A DNA stretch of 57,216 nucleotides. Origin: Bacteroidota bacterium. GTDB taxonomy: Bacteria; Bacteroidota; Bacteroidia; Sphingobacteriales; Sphingobacteriaceae. The notes under the pieces are model-generated. The model was not told where the DNA came from. It was given only the letters and a program-made list of their open reading frames with translations, and did no database searches. The stretch is from assembly GCA_013286565.1 (NCBI GenBank), contig JABDFM010000015.1, positions 1 through 57,216 on the forward strand. Direction: 5' to 3'. The translations under genes were made by a program, and so were the position numbers. Shown in pieces: positions 26,072 to 35,700 of this stretch (its first letter is position 1; each line of letters begins with the position of its first letter).

Positions 26072-26318
26072 AATTTTTAAGATTAGGAGTAAATTGGCAA
26101 TAAAATTGGTTAGCGGAGAAGGATTTAGGTGGTCGAAATGTAATATTAAATTTAACTAAAAATTTATTAGTATACAATATTATTATTCAATAATTGAAAA
26201 ATATGATAATAATAAACAGGCGAAAAGAAGAATAGTTTTGGAAAGAACGAGGAACTTATCTCCTATTAACAGTCAGGCAAATTCCACATGGCAGGCCTAT
26301 AAATTAAAGTCCCGTAAC

Positions 26319-27218
26319 TCATTTAATTGTGTCATAATTCGCTGTTACATGGCTTTCATCCACCAATAAATTCAGGGTTTTTCCCAATACTATGGAATGG
26401 TTATCGGGTATATGCCCTGCCGGGAAATCAAAACATACCGGGTAATCATAATTTTTTACTACTTCCATCACAATTTCGGGCACGGTTTGGCCGAATGGGA
26501 TATCGTTATCCTTGGTTTCGGTAAAACCCCCTACCATCAGGCCGGCAAGGTTCTTTAATTTCCCGGCGCGGTCAAGCGTGCGGATCATACGATCGATGGA
26601 ATATAAATATTCGCCTACATCTTCAATAAACAATATTTTCCCATCATAGTTATAATCAGATACCGAACCCAGTACAGCAACCAGCAGGCTCAAATTTCCA
26701 CCTATCAAAATACCTTTGGCTTTGCCACTCCGGTTTTGTACCTGGGAACTGAATGAATAACTTATATCTTCCCCGAAAAGGGCTTTTCTAAGCATTTCCA
26801 GCGAATATGCCGAAGCATCCGGAATATTTACCGGCATTTGCCCGTGAATAGTTTGTGCGAAGTAATTGGCAAACAGGTGGGCGTGGATCACCGTTATGTC
26901 GCTAAAGCCCACCAACCATTTTGGATGTGTGGCAAAGCGGCTAAAATCAACCCGGTCAATGATACGTATAGTTCCGTATCCCCCGCGTGCGGCTATGATG
27001 GCTTTTATACTGTCGTCATCAATAAAACGCTGCAGGTCGCGTGCACGTAATTCATCGTCACCCGCAAACTGGTGATAGGATGCCTCCACCGTTTCGCCCA
27101 ATACTACCTCAAGGCCCCATGACTGTAGCAAGGCAATTGCATCCGTCATTGGGTTGGGCAATTTTTTTGCAGGGCATGTGATGGCTATTTTATCGCCTTT
27201 TTTTAGAAATGGAGGCAT
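26319..27218 (-). CDS. LD-carboxypeptidase (peptidase S66)
   Basis: A 299-residue serine peptidase that removes the terminal D-Ala from murein tetrapeptides during peptidoglycan recycling. The catalytic Ser is Ser106 in GFSDIT, the Glu is probably Glu199 in LFIEDVGEYLYSIDR and the His is His269 in FPAGHIPDNHS. IAARGGYGTIRIID is the conserved upstream segment. There is no signal peptide (MPPFLKKGDKIAITCPAKKL), fitting a cytosolic enzyme. Divergent from metG. Confidence 0.9.
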   Translation of the reverse strand: MPPFLKKGDKIAITCPAKKLPNPMTDAIALLQSWGLEVVLGETVEASYHQFAGDDELRARDLQRFIDDDSIKAIIAARGGYGTIRIIDRVDFSRFATHPKWLVGFSDITVIHAHLFANYFAQTIHGQMPVNIPDASAYSLEMLRKALFGEDISYSFSSQVQNRSGKAKGILIGGNLSLLVAVLGSVSDYNYDGKILFIEDVGEYLYSIDRMIRTLDRAGKLKNLAGLMVGGFTETKDNDIPFGQTVPEIVMEVVKNYDYPVCFDFPAGHIPDNHSIVLGKTLNLLVDESHVTANYDTIK

Positions 27219-27288
27219 TTTTAATGAGTAATTTAGTGAATTATTGAATGAGTGATTTTTTAGCGCGACATAAATCTATCAATTATTA

Positions 27289-27322
27289 TTTCTGACCTCT
27301 GATTTCCGACATCTGACTTCCT
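27289..27322. repeat. TTTCTGACCTCTGATTTCCG intergenic repeat
   Basis: Short irregular repeats of TCTGAC-TCTGATTTCCGACA type upstream of metG, related in reverse complement to 4137-4172. Confidence 0.4.
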
Positions 27323-27348
27323 AATCTCCCTTTCCGACTAAAATAAAT

Positions 27349-27356
27349 TATCTTTG
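27349..27356 (+). promoter_or_regulatory. -7 box (TATCTTTG) of metG
   Basis: An exact TAnnTTTG match 40 bases before the metG ATG. No good -33 element is visible. Confidence 0.6.
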
Positions 27357-27396
27357 CCAAATCCGCCCACCGGCGGAAACGACGCAATTTAATACA

Positions 27397-29472
27397 ATGT
27401 CACAACTTAATAAATTTAAACGGTATACCATTACTTCGGCGCTGCCTTATGCCAATGGGCCATTGCATATTGGTCACCTGGCCGGGGCTTATTTGCCTGC
27501 GGATATTTTTGTAAGATATCTGAGGCTTAAAAAGCAGGATGTGGTTTACGTTTGCGGCTCTGACGAACATGGCGCGGCCATCACCATTAAAGCTAAAAAG
27601 GAAGGAACAACCCCGCAGGCTATCATTGATAAATATAACAGCCAGATCAAACAGAGTTTTGAGGAGTTTGGCATATCGTTCGATATCTATCACCGCACAT
27701 CATCGGCTATACACCATGATCTTTCGCAGGAGTTTTTTTTAAACCTTTATGAAAAGGACGAATTTATAGAGAAATACTCCGATCAATATTTTGATGAGGA
27801 TTTTCAGCAGTTTTTAGCCGACCGTTACATCACAGGCACTTGCCCTAACTGCGGCTACGGAAACGCCTACGGCGATCAATGCGAAAATTGCGGTACTTCG
27901 CTCAATCCTACCGACCTGATCAACCCGATATCAACTTTGAGTGGGAAACCACCTGTTTTAAAACCAACCAAACATTGGTATTTACCGTTGGATAAATATC
28001 AACCCTGGCTGGAAAAATGGATCGATACCAAAGAAGGCGAATGGAAAGTGAATGTGTTTGGTCAGTGCAAATCATGGCTTAAATCTGGCCTGCAGCCGCG
28101 CTCGATGACGCGCGACCTGGATTGGGGGATCGATGTGCCACTGGAAGAAGCCAAAGGCAAAAAGCTTTATGTTTGGATGGATGCGCCGATAGGCTATATT
28201 TCGGCAACCAAACAATGGGCCATCGATAATAATAAGGACTGGAAATTATACTGGAAAAAGCAGGAAAAGGAAGAAGATAATGCCTGCCTCATCCATTTTA
28301 TCGGTAAGGATAATATTGTATTTCACTGCATTATTTTCCCGGCCATCCTGCACGCCCATGGCGAGTACGTGTTACCACAGAATGTGCCGGCAAATGAGTT
28401 TCTTAATTTAGAGGGCGATAAACTTTCCACCTCGCGCAACCATGCCGTTTGGCTGCACGAATACCTCGAAGAATTTCCGGGTAAACAGGACGAACTGCGG
28501 TATGTGCTCACCTCCATCATGCCCGAAACCAGCGACAGCGAGTTCACCTGGAAAGATTACCAGGCAAGGGTAAACAATGAGCTGGTAGCCATTTTAGGCA
28601 ATTTTGTGAACCGGGTAATGATACTGATGCACAAGTTTTATGATGGCAAAGTAGAAAGTGAAAGTGGCACCATAGCCTTGAATGATGATAGCATCAATAC
28701 AGATCTGGGCCGTTTCTATGATGAACTGGAACATAGTTTAGAAACGTACAAATTTCGCCAGGGGCTACAAACCGCAATGGAAATTGCCCGTTTGGGTAAC
28801 CGGTACCTGACAGAAAAAGAGCCCTGGAAAACCATCAAAACCAACCCTGATGATGCCAAACTGGCGCTGCACAACTGCTTGGTCTTGATCGGTCATTTGG
28901 CCGCTTGCCTGCAGCCATTTTTGCCGACAACATCCCAGAAAATATTAAATATGCTCAATTGGCCTGCTGAACAAATTGGCTTTGGAGATGAAGTTATTTT
29001 CAAAAATAGGCATCAATTAAACCCGGCTTCGTTACTGTTTGAAAAGGTAGAAGACGAGGCGATTGATAAACAGATTGAAAAACTACGCTTAAAAAAGGAA
29101 GCCGCAGCATCCCCTGCAAAGGAAATAGAAATAATCCCCGCCAAGGCTAATATCAATTACGAGGCATTTGCCGAAATGGATATCCGCATCGGCACCATAT
29201 TGGCTGCCGAGAAGGTAGCCAAAACCAAAAAACTCCTCAAGCTGACCATTGATACCGGTATTGATGAGCGCACCGTAGTATCAGGTATAGCGGAACATTA
29301 TGAGCCGGAAGCGATCATCGGTAAAAAAGTGAGCATCCTGGTAAACCTGGAGCCGCGGGAGATAAAAGGCATTGTATCGCAGGGTATGATCCTGATGGCC
29401 GAGGATGGAGAAGGTAAATTAACCTTTGTTTCGCCGGATGACGATCTGCACAATGGTTCAGTTGTGAGATGA
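27397..29472 (+). CDS. metG: Methionyl-tRNA synthetase
   Basis: A class I synthetase charging tRNA-Met. HIGH is at residues 24-27, the zinc-knuckle Cys residues are 149, 152, 162 and 165 (CPNCGYG, CENCG), and the KMSKS-equivalent is KLSTS at 342-346. The anticodon-binding helical domain follows, then a Lys/Glu-rich linker (about 555-585) and a C-terminal tRNA-binding (EMAP II-like) domain from about 590 (FAEMDIRIGTILAAEKVAKT) to 691, needed for dimerisation and tRNA affinity. 691 residues is normal for Bacteroidota. Start chosen at the ATG downstream of the TATCTTTG box. Confidence 0.97.
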   Translation: MSQLNKFKRYTITSALPYANGPLHIGHLAGAYLPADIFVRYLRLKKQDVVYVCGSDEHGAAITIKAKKEGTTPQAIIDKYNSQIKQSFEEFGISFDIYHRTSSAIHHDLSQEFFLNLYEKDEFIEKYSDQYFDEDFQQFLADRYITGTCPNCGYGNAYGDQCENCGTSLNPTDLINPISTLSGKPPVLKPTKHWYLPLDKYQPWLEKWIDTKEGEWKVNVFGQCKSWLKSGLQPRSMTRDLDWGIDVPLEEAKGKKLYVWMDAPIGYISATKQWAIDNNKDWKLYWKKQEKEEDNACLIHFIGKDNIVFHCIIFPAILHAHGEYVLPQNVPANEFLNLEGDKLSTSRNHAVWLHEYLEEFPGKQDELRYVLTSIMPETSDSEFTWKDYQARVNNELVAILGNFVNRVMILMHKFYDGKVESESGTIALNDDSINTDLGRFYDELEHSLETYKFRQGLQTAMEIARLGNRYLTEKEPWKTIKTNPDDAKLALHNCLVLIGHLAACLQPFLPTTSQKILNMLNWPAEQIGFGDEVIFKNRHQLNPASLLFEKVEDEAIDKQIEKLRLKKEAAASPAKEIEIIPAKANINYEAFAEMDIRIGTILAAEKVAKTKKLLKLTIDTGIDERTVVSGIAEHYEPEAIIGKKVSILVNLEPREIKGIVSQGMILMAEDGEGKLTFVSPDDDLHNGSVVR

Positions 29473-29479
29473 TGTGCTA

Positions 29480-29593
29480 ATGTGCAGATTTCAAATGTGC
29501 AGATGTGTTTGATGAACTCATTGATAATTTGCACATTTGCACTTTGAATGGCATTTTACAATTTGCGCATCCACGCATTTGAAATCTGCACAT
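29480..29593. repeat. 18-bp perfect inverted repeat after metG
   Basis: ATGTGCAGATTTCAAATG at 29480-29497 and its exact complement at 29576-29593 enclose 78 bp that carries further TTTGCACATTTGCA units. Same family as 7909-7940. It sits between metG and the tRNA gene. Confidence 0.7.
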
Positions 29594-29599
29594 CAAAAC

Positions 29600-29671
29600 G
29601 GTCCCGTAGTTCAACGGATAGAATAGAAGTTTCCTAAACTTTAGATATGAGTTCGATTCTCGTCGGGACCA
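29600..29671 (+). tRNA. tRNA-Arg (anticodon CCT)
   Basis: A full cloverleaf. Acceptor GGTCCCG/CGGGACC, D-arm around GTTCAACGGATAGAAT, anticodon stem GAAGT/ACTTT with loop TTCCTAA and anticodon CCT at 29633-29635, T-arm GAG-TTCGATT-CTC (GTTCGATTCTCG). Discriminator A at 29671; the CCA end is not fully encoded (ACA follows). It reads codon AGG. Its 3' end recurs twice downstream. Confidence 0.95.
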
Positions 29672-29675
29672 CAAA
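29660..29675 (+). other. att-like site 1 (tRNA-Arg 3' end)
   Basis: TCGTCGGGACCACAAA, the end of the tRNA gene plus 4 bases, is identical to 31632-31647 and nearly identical to 40395-40410. Placement at a tRNA 3' end is the normal target of tyrosine integrases. Confidence 0.6.
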
Positions 29676-29683
29676 CCTTCACC

Positions 29684-29727
29684 GAAATCTGCGAAATTTC
29701 AAGTAAATTTCGCAGATTTCTTTTTTT
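29684..29727 (+). terminator. Rho-independent terminator of tRNA-Arg
   Basis: A perfect 16-bp stem (29684-29699 with 29705-29720), a 5-base loop and seven T residues, 13 bases past the tRNA. Confidence 0.92.
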
Positions 29728-29826
29728 AACATACAAGGCCCCATACTATTTCTATATAATAGGTTTATATTGGTTCCCCCATTGAAATATAATAGAAATA
29801 GAAAAGCTGAGTATATCAAATTATTA

Positions 29827-30011
29827 ATGGCCTTTTTTTAACACTTGGTAATGTTAAATCTCTTATCGAAGATGCAGAATTATTGTATAGTAATGGAAGA
29901 ATAGCGAGAACTTATGTTATTTCACAATTGGCAAATGAAGAAAAGCAACATCCACATAAGGATATGCGTCCCATCATCACCATTTTTAGCTATACAAGGA
30001 ATCTTTCGTAG
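29827..30011 (+). pseudogene. AbiV-like abortive-infection gene fragment
   Basis: The frame ending in TAG at 30009 reads LTLGNVKSLIEDAELLYSNG, then RIARTYVISQLANEEK, and soon loses resemblance. The pattern (DAELL..GR.AR.Y....A.EE.K) is that of the N-terminal half of AbiV family proteins, HEPN-type abortive phage-infection proteins. The ATG at 29827 (MAFF) is linked to this frame only if the T7 run at 29833-29839 had one more T. The usual C-terminal half is missing. I infer a truncated, frameshifted remnant of a defence gene just inside the island. Confidence 0.55.
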
Positions 30012-30094
30012 TATTATATATCCTCGTAATAAATAAATATTTGCTTTATAAATATTTATTACTAACTTCATTCAACTTACTCAAAATCAGCCTT

Positions 30095-30787
30095 ATGAAA
30101 TCACAATTATACCTTGTCAAAATAATTGTTTGTACTTTATTGTTGCTGCCATTTTATTTAAAATCATATTCTCAAACGCCCGAGAATGCCTGTTTTTCTT
30201 TGTGCACTATCGATTTGAATAAGGACGTAGTATTTTATAGTGAAGTTAAAAAATTAGAATTCCAAACCGTGGTAGTTCCTTCACTTTTTGCCATTAACCT
30301 GGAACACTATAGAGCATATCTTAACTATAAAATTCCGTTTGATACATTATCAAAAGCACTAGGTTTGAATTTGATTTTTGGCAAGTTGGTCCCAACTTGC
30401 TGCGACTGTAATGGTAATACAGGCTGCGCCTCCGATGTAAGCTTTCATAAGCTAAGTTCAACCTGCGCATCTTTTAGCTGGGATTCTAAATCAAACAAAA
30501 TTATATCAAAAGATGTCGTTATCGGCAATTACAAATTTCACATAAGCTTTCCGGGAAAGTTTTCTGGAATAGCCAAGGTGTCACCGAATTATTTGCATAT
30601 TGAATTTCAACAGGACAACATAGAATTTTCTGTTACCGATATCTCAATTGTCGGTAATCCGAAAGTATTAATTAAATATTCAATAAAAGGTGCTGAAAGT
30701 ACTGCATGGAAAGGGATTTTGTACCCTTCTTGTTCCAATAGGCCATTTAAATTGCCAATAATGCCAATTTACCTACAACCGAAATAA
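30095..30787 (+). CDS. Orphan secreted protein, AT-rich
   Basis: 230 residues from the ATG at 30095. An upstream TTG at 30041 would add 18 residues before the signal sequence, so I reject it. Signal peptide about 1-27 (LYLVKIIVCTLLLLPFYL, ending SYSQ). The mature part has a Cys-rich patch (PTCCDCNGNTGCASD) that could bind metal or form disulphides, and otherwise alternating beta-type sequence. I recognise no family. The next gene starts 6 bp downstream, so the two are cotranscribed and probably work together. A/T-rich codon use differs from the metG side. Confidence 0.65.
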   Translation: MKSQLYLVKIIVCTLLLLPFYLKSYSQTPENACFSLCTIDLNKDVVFYSEVKKLEFQTVVVPSLFAINLEHYRAYLNYKIPFDTLSKALGLNLIFGKLVPTCCDCNGNTGCASDVSFHKLSSTCASFSWDSKSNKIISKDVVIGNYKFHISFPGKFSGIAKVSPNYLHIEFQQDNIEFSVTDISIVGNPKVLIKYSIKGAESTAWKGILYPSCSNRPFKLPIMPIYLQPK

Positions 30788-30793
30788 AAAGCC

Positions 30794-31408
30794 ATGACAA
30801 AAATTAAATACCTGTTGTTTCTATTTTTATTCTCCTCGTGTTTTGAAAATGTTGAAGTTCAAAAGCCGTCAACTCAAACTATAACTTTTAATCATCAGGA
30901 ACCATTTGTTCCCGATGTGAATAACAATATTCTTGTCGCAAATATGCCTCAACAAATCGTCTATATCCCAAACCCTGATTGCAATAACCAACAACAACAG
31001 CCAATTGATTGGAAAATGACGGATGATAATGAATACATAGATATAACTATTATAGATCAAGCAGGAGTCCTTCCTGGTGCAAGTAACGTTTACATCTTGG
31101 CCAATAATAATCAAAAATTTATTCTAGTAATGGCTCAATCCCCGACGGAAACAGTACCTTTAAATCAGGAGACTTGGACTCTGAAGTTAAATCCTAATCC
31201 CCACAAGCTTGAAGATGAAATATGTAATACAGGACGAATATACCCTGCGGCTGGCTCTGATCCCTGGGAGCATTTATTCTTACCTAATATATCTATAAAC
31301 AATCAATGGATTTTATCACCCCCAACCAATGCAATACTTCGCAATTTAGGTGCAACAGTGAGTTATAGTATGCACTTGTTAAATTTTCCACATTGTTTAC
31401 AGCAATAA
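30794..31408 (+). CDS. Orphan lipoprotein, AT-rich
   Basis: 204 residues with lipobox FSSC at about residues 13-16. The mature part has Asn/Gln-rich segments (NPDCNNQQQQPIDW) and no recognised domain. It contains the pattern DIWK-like TDDNEYIDITIIDQ and a C-terminal NATVSYSMHL-like segment. It lies 6 bp behind the secreted protein gene, forming a two-gene operon at the left of the island. Probably in the outer membrane. Confidence 0.65.
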   Translation: MTKIKYLLFLFLFSSCFENVEVQKPSTQTITFNHQEPFVPDVNNNILVANMPQQIVYIPNPDCNNQQQQPIDWKMTDDNEYIDITIIDQAGVLPGASNVYILANNNQKFILVMAQSPTETVPLNQETWTLKLNPNPHKLEDEICNTGRIYPAAGSDPWEHLFLPNISINNQWILSPPTNAILRNLGATVSYSMHLLNFPHCLQQ

Positions 31409-31631
31409 TACCTTTGAAATAGTGCCGAGCACTTGGAAATTTTCTCTTATTTAAATTGGAGAAGGCTTAGCCAATTTTTTAGCGAGGATAAGGCATATTT
31501 CTTTAAACGATTTCCTGCAACTTTATAGGTGATAATATATTTATATTCAGCCACATAAAAAGCTATTAAATGTCATATATCTATGAGCTTCCTTTGTTTA
31601 GTTTTATTAGCTAATACTTTAAACGAGAGAT

Positions 31632-31647
31632 TCGTCGGGACCACAAA
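31632..31647 (+). other. att-like site 2 (duplicate of tRNA-Arg 3' end)
   Basis: TCGTCGGGACCACAAA, 16 of 16 identical to the tRNA-Arg end. Allowing a 2-base gap the match extends left to GATT. The rest of the tRNA is absent, so this is not a tRNA gene. Confidence 0.65.
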
Positions 31648-31655
31648 AACATGAT

Positions 31656-31686
31656 AAGCCTACAAATAAAATGTTTGCAGGCTTTT
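31656..31686 (+). terminator. Hairpin with T-run after att-like site 2
   Basis: AAGCCTACAAA (31656-31666) pairs with TTTGCAGGCTT (31674-31684) with one mismatch and is followed by TT and then ATTTTTT. It holds the same place relative to the tRNA end as the terminator of the real tRNA. Confidence 0.6.
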
Positions 31687-31956
31687 ATTTTTTGGTCAAA
31701 ACGCCAAAAAAATGCGGTAGATCTCGTTAAAAGTCCATAACCAAAGCGGCAATAGAAACACTGAAACCTAAAAAGGTTAAAGAAATGGTGACAGTTTTTG
31801 GCTTTTTAGTAAAAGGTATGGCCTATCTGTGTATTAAGATATCGTTGGTCTCAGCTGCAATGAGTTAAATTACAAACGTTTGCGTTGAGCGTTTTACACC
31901 GTTGTGTTATGGGATTTTAGTTTTGGTTTAACTGTTAACCTCTGAAACCAAAAGGT

Positions 31957-32284
31957 ATGAACGCCAAAAACACTTTATTACCGCTATTTCCATAATTGTA
32001 GTTATGCTTTCTTTAATTGCCTGTAAAAAAGAAAATGGTATTGCAAAAAATCGTATTACGTAGCCGGATTTGTCTTTCCAAATAACGAATGGAATCTTAT
32101 GGCCCAATATATAAGCCCGCAAGCAACCCACGATGGCAACTTTTCAAGAACAGATTACGGCACTGCTGTAAATGGTTCAGGTTCTAACATATTTACCGGC
32201 GGCTTTGTATCAAAAACTGCCAGCGATAATCAAAACTTCAGCTGCAATACCGGAACAAAACCTATAGTTATTTTGCCTGAATAA
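31957..32284 (+). pseudogene. Lipoprotein gene with two poly-A frameshifts
   Basis: ATG at 31957 starts MNAK. After a shift at the A5 run (31966-31970) the frame reads HFITAISIIVVMLSLIACKK, a lipoprotein signal with lipobox. After a second shift at the A6 run (32045-32050) it reads YYVAGFVFPNNEWNLMAQYI and continues to TAA at 32282. One extra base in the first run and one change in the second would restore about 109 residues. Family not recognised. Either a pseudogene or homopolymer read errors. Confidence 0.55.
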
Positions 32285-32711
32285 CTATGCCGGTTAAAAT
32301 AAAGAAAGGGGGCCTATCATTGATCAGCCTCCCTCTTAAAATTCTACTATACACCAGCCAATTCTGTAAAATTCCGCAGATCAGATCATGGCCATCTTAA
32401 AACAGCTCTCTTTTCTCGATCAATAATACCCGGTTACGGAAGATAAGGAAATTTTCTGCCGTTCTTTTCGCTCAATAAGTATCTTTTTTCCCCGTAACTT
32501 TTTCGAGACAATCGTTTGCGCAGTATTTGATCAGACACTCAAAAAATTTATTCTATAGTTTCGTTCAACGCGGATTACCCGCATTCTATCCTGAAAAACA
32601 GCCACTTAGTCTAACCGTCATGAGCACGGTTATGTCTATTTGCAAATGCAAGTTTAGAACGATTTTATTAAATGAATATTAACTCGCAACCAATTATTAA
32701 CCCAATAAACT
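32285..32711. other. Upstream region of the second susC operon
   Basis: 427 bp without a supported gene. It must contain the promoter of the second SusC operon. TTTG near 32530 and TATAGTTTC near 32562 are the nearest candidates but fit the consensus poorly. An imperfect G/C-run hairpin lies just after the broken lipoprotein gene. Nothing else seen. Confidence 0.4.
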
Positions 32712-35700
32712 ATGATGCACATGTACAAAAAAATCCTGCTTTGTTGCTTTTTACTACTTTACTATGGGCTGGCTCACGCCCAGGTAAATGTAACTGTAAC
32801 CGGCGTTGTCAAAGGTTCTGACGATGGTAAACCTATTCCCGGTGTCTCCGTATTAATTAAAGGAGAAAAGCATGGGGTAAGCACAGACCCCGATGGCAAA
32901 TTTAAAATTACGGTAGCCCCCACTGCTGTTTTAAGATTTTCATTTATTGGGTATATTGCCCAAAGCGTAGATGTAAATGGAAAGTCTGTTATCAATGTAA
33001 CGCTTAAGCCATCGCAAAAAGAATTAAACGATGTTGTTGTTGTAGGCTACCACGAGGTTCAGAAGAGAACTACTACCGCTGCAATTACCGTAATATCGGG
33101 CAAAGAGATAGAAGACCTGCCTGCACCTAGCTTTGATATTGCCTTACAGGGTAAAGTAACCGGCGTAAACATTCAAAACTTTAGCGGGCAGCCGGGTGTG
33201 CGCAATACATTCTCGGTACGTGGCAACTCGGCCCTTTCTACAAATCTTAGTGAAGCCAGCGCTTTAAGTACTCCGTTATTTGTAATTGATGGTGTACCTA
33301 CCAGCCTTTCGGACCTGGGCAATTTTGATAATACCTCTACCGACGTACTTGCCGGTATCAATATTAACGATATTGAAACCATACAAATAGAAAAGGACGC
33401 GGCTGCTACAGCAATATGGGGCTCAAGGGGCGCTAATGGTGTAGTTGTTATTACCACAAAAAAAGCAAAAATAGGTAAGCCGCAAATAAATTTTAATGTA
33501 TATGCGGGCGCTTCATTCAAACCAGCTTTAATGCCTACTGCAACAGGCACGGAAGAAAGAAACGAAAAAATTAGTTTTTTAACTACACAAGGTGGTTTAG
33601 GTTCAATTTCCGGGCTGCCGCAAATGCTTACCGACAGTTTGAACCCCGCATTTAATAATGCTACAAACTGGCAGGGCCTGCTATATCGTACAGGTTTAAT
33701 ACATAACGAAGACCTGTCAATTGCCGGAGCTACCGACCAGCTAAACTACCGTTTCAGCTTAAATGATTATAACGAGAACGGCGTTTTATACGGTACGGGC
33801 TTTAAGAGGCTTTCGTTCCGCACAAACATTATGTACCAGGTAACGCCAAAATTCAGTACCGAGGTAAATATTAGTTTTTCTCGGCTCGACAGGCAACCGG
33901 GGTTAGGGAATTATCCACATAGTGTCAATCCACTCGCCGGCAACAATCAACCCAGTTCATTTTATGATCTGAGCGCATCTGATATCGCGCGGTACCATGA
34001 TGATACTAATGATATTAGAAATGTTGACAGGAACGATGCGTTTACCGCCTTCATAGGCTTGCATTATCAAATTTTGAAGGGGTTAGCGTTTAAAACCGAA
34101 GCCTCGGTTAATCCAAGTATTAACAGCAACCAGTATAGCTCGCCAAGTACGCAAAATAATCCACCTATAGCATCGGCCTATAATGCCAGCGATACCTATG
34201 TTTCATCAAACATCAACAATATATTATCATATACTACCAAAATTGGCACGAACAATAACTTCAGCTTTTTAGCCGTACAAAACTTTCAGCGCGATGTTGA
34301 TAACAATACCACCATTAGTGGCTATGGTGTTCCAGATGACCATATCCAGGTGGTACAGGGCGTTCCTCAATCGGGCTTAACCGCATCGACTGATTATCAG
34401 GCATCTTCCTTATTATCATACGCCACACAAGTGCACTATGATTATAAAGAAAAATACCTGCTTGACGCAACCATGCGTGCGGATGCTTCTTCGCGTTTTG
34501 GCGCCAACCACAAATGGGGATATTTCCCTTCGGTAAGTGCGGGCTACATAATTTCTGATGAAGACTTTATGAAATCAATCAAATGGCTCTCCTTATTAAA
34601 ATTCAGGGCAAGTTATGGTGTGAACGGCGTTCAGCCAACCAGTTTCTATGCCCCTTATAATAATTATAACCTTACGCAAGGCTATTATAATGGCACTGCT
34701 ATTGGCACACCAAATTTCAATGCGGGTGTTACTAACAAAAACCTAACCTGGGAACCAACCAAACAATTGGACTTAGGTTTTGATGCGTCATTTTTTAATA
34801 ACCGTGTTGATGTAACTGTTGATTATTATAACAAAATACAAACCAATTCATATTATACCTTCCCTTTGGCTTTTTATACAGGTTATACAAATCAAACATC
34901 TAACTCAGGCTTATCAATTGGAAACAAGGGTTTCGAGTTTAATATCAGTACGCATAACCTATCCCCTACAAGTAAATTGCAATGGACAACCAATCTTAAC
35001 TTCTCCTATAACAGCAATAAAATACTTAGCCTGCCAAACGGCAACCGCACTATTTATGGTTCTTATAACGACCCTAATACCGGCTGGGGGGTTGCTTACA
35101 TATTCGAGGTTGGCAAACCAGTATATATTACGAACCAGATACAATATTCCGGCGTTTATAACACCCAGTCGCAAATACCTGTAAACCCATATACAGGCGC
35201 GGTAATAACCTATTGGGGAACAAGTGTCAATGCTAAACCAGGCGACCCAAGATGGAAAGATGTTAACGGCGATTATGATGTTTGGGACACGGAGGGTAAG
35301 GGGAACGCCCAGGGCGACCTGTTGCCAAGCGCCAACCCAAACCCGGCTATAACCGGTGGTTTCAATAATAATTTTACTTACAAAAACTTCTCACTGGGTA
35401 TTGGTACAACCTTTACTTTAAAAAGGGATATAATAAACACCCTGGAAGCAAACCAGTTTAATAATTGGGGGGGCAGTGTAAGCGGTTTCACCAATGCCGG
35501 CATACCAAACCTAAACACCATAGGTTTCTGGAACCCGGCTTTAGCCGCGCAAAACCCTACCGGTTACAATGCCAAATTCCCTGCTTTAAATCCGGGTCAA
35601 AAATATTTTTACCAGTTCTTGCCTATCTCAACCATGTATAACGAGAACGGGGCCTATTTTAAAATAACCAACATATCTGTAGGTTACAAACTGCCAAAAA

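Larger units (their letters stand above)
31409..31956. other. Gap with att-like site and decayed sequence
   Basis: 548 bp between the orphan pair and the broken lipoprotein gene. It contains the second tRNA-end copy and its hairpin. A minus-strand open stretch at 31727-31833 encodes a hydrophobic segment (SLTFLGFSVSIAALVMDF) without a start codon, perhaps the tail of a lost membrane protein. No intact gene. Confidence 0.45.

Noticed and set aside
27219..27396. A T-box or SAM riboswitch upstream of metG
   Set aside because: No T-box sequence, no SAM-type stem set and no terminator is visible in the short leader after the TATCTTTG box.
31620..31660. A second tRNA-Arg gene
   Set aside because: Only the 3' end is present; no acceptor 5' strand, D-arm or anticodon arm lies upstream. 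The same holds for 40392-40410.
31727..31833. Minus-strand 35-codon open stretch encoding a hydrophobic segment
   Set aside because: No start codon and no upstream continuation, so it is not supported as a gene; mentioned only as possible debris in the gap entry.
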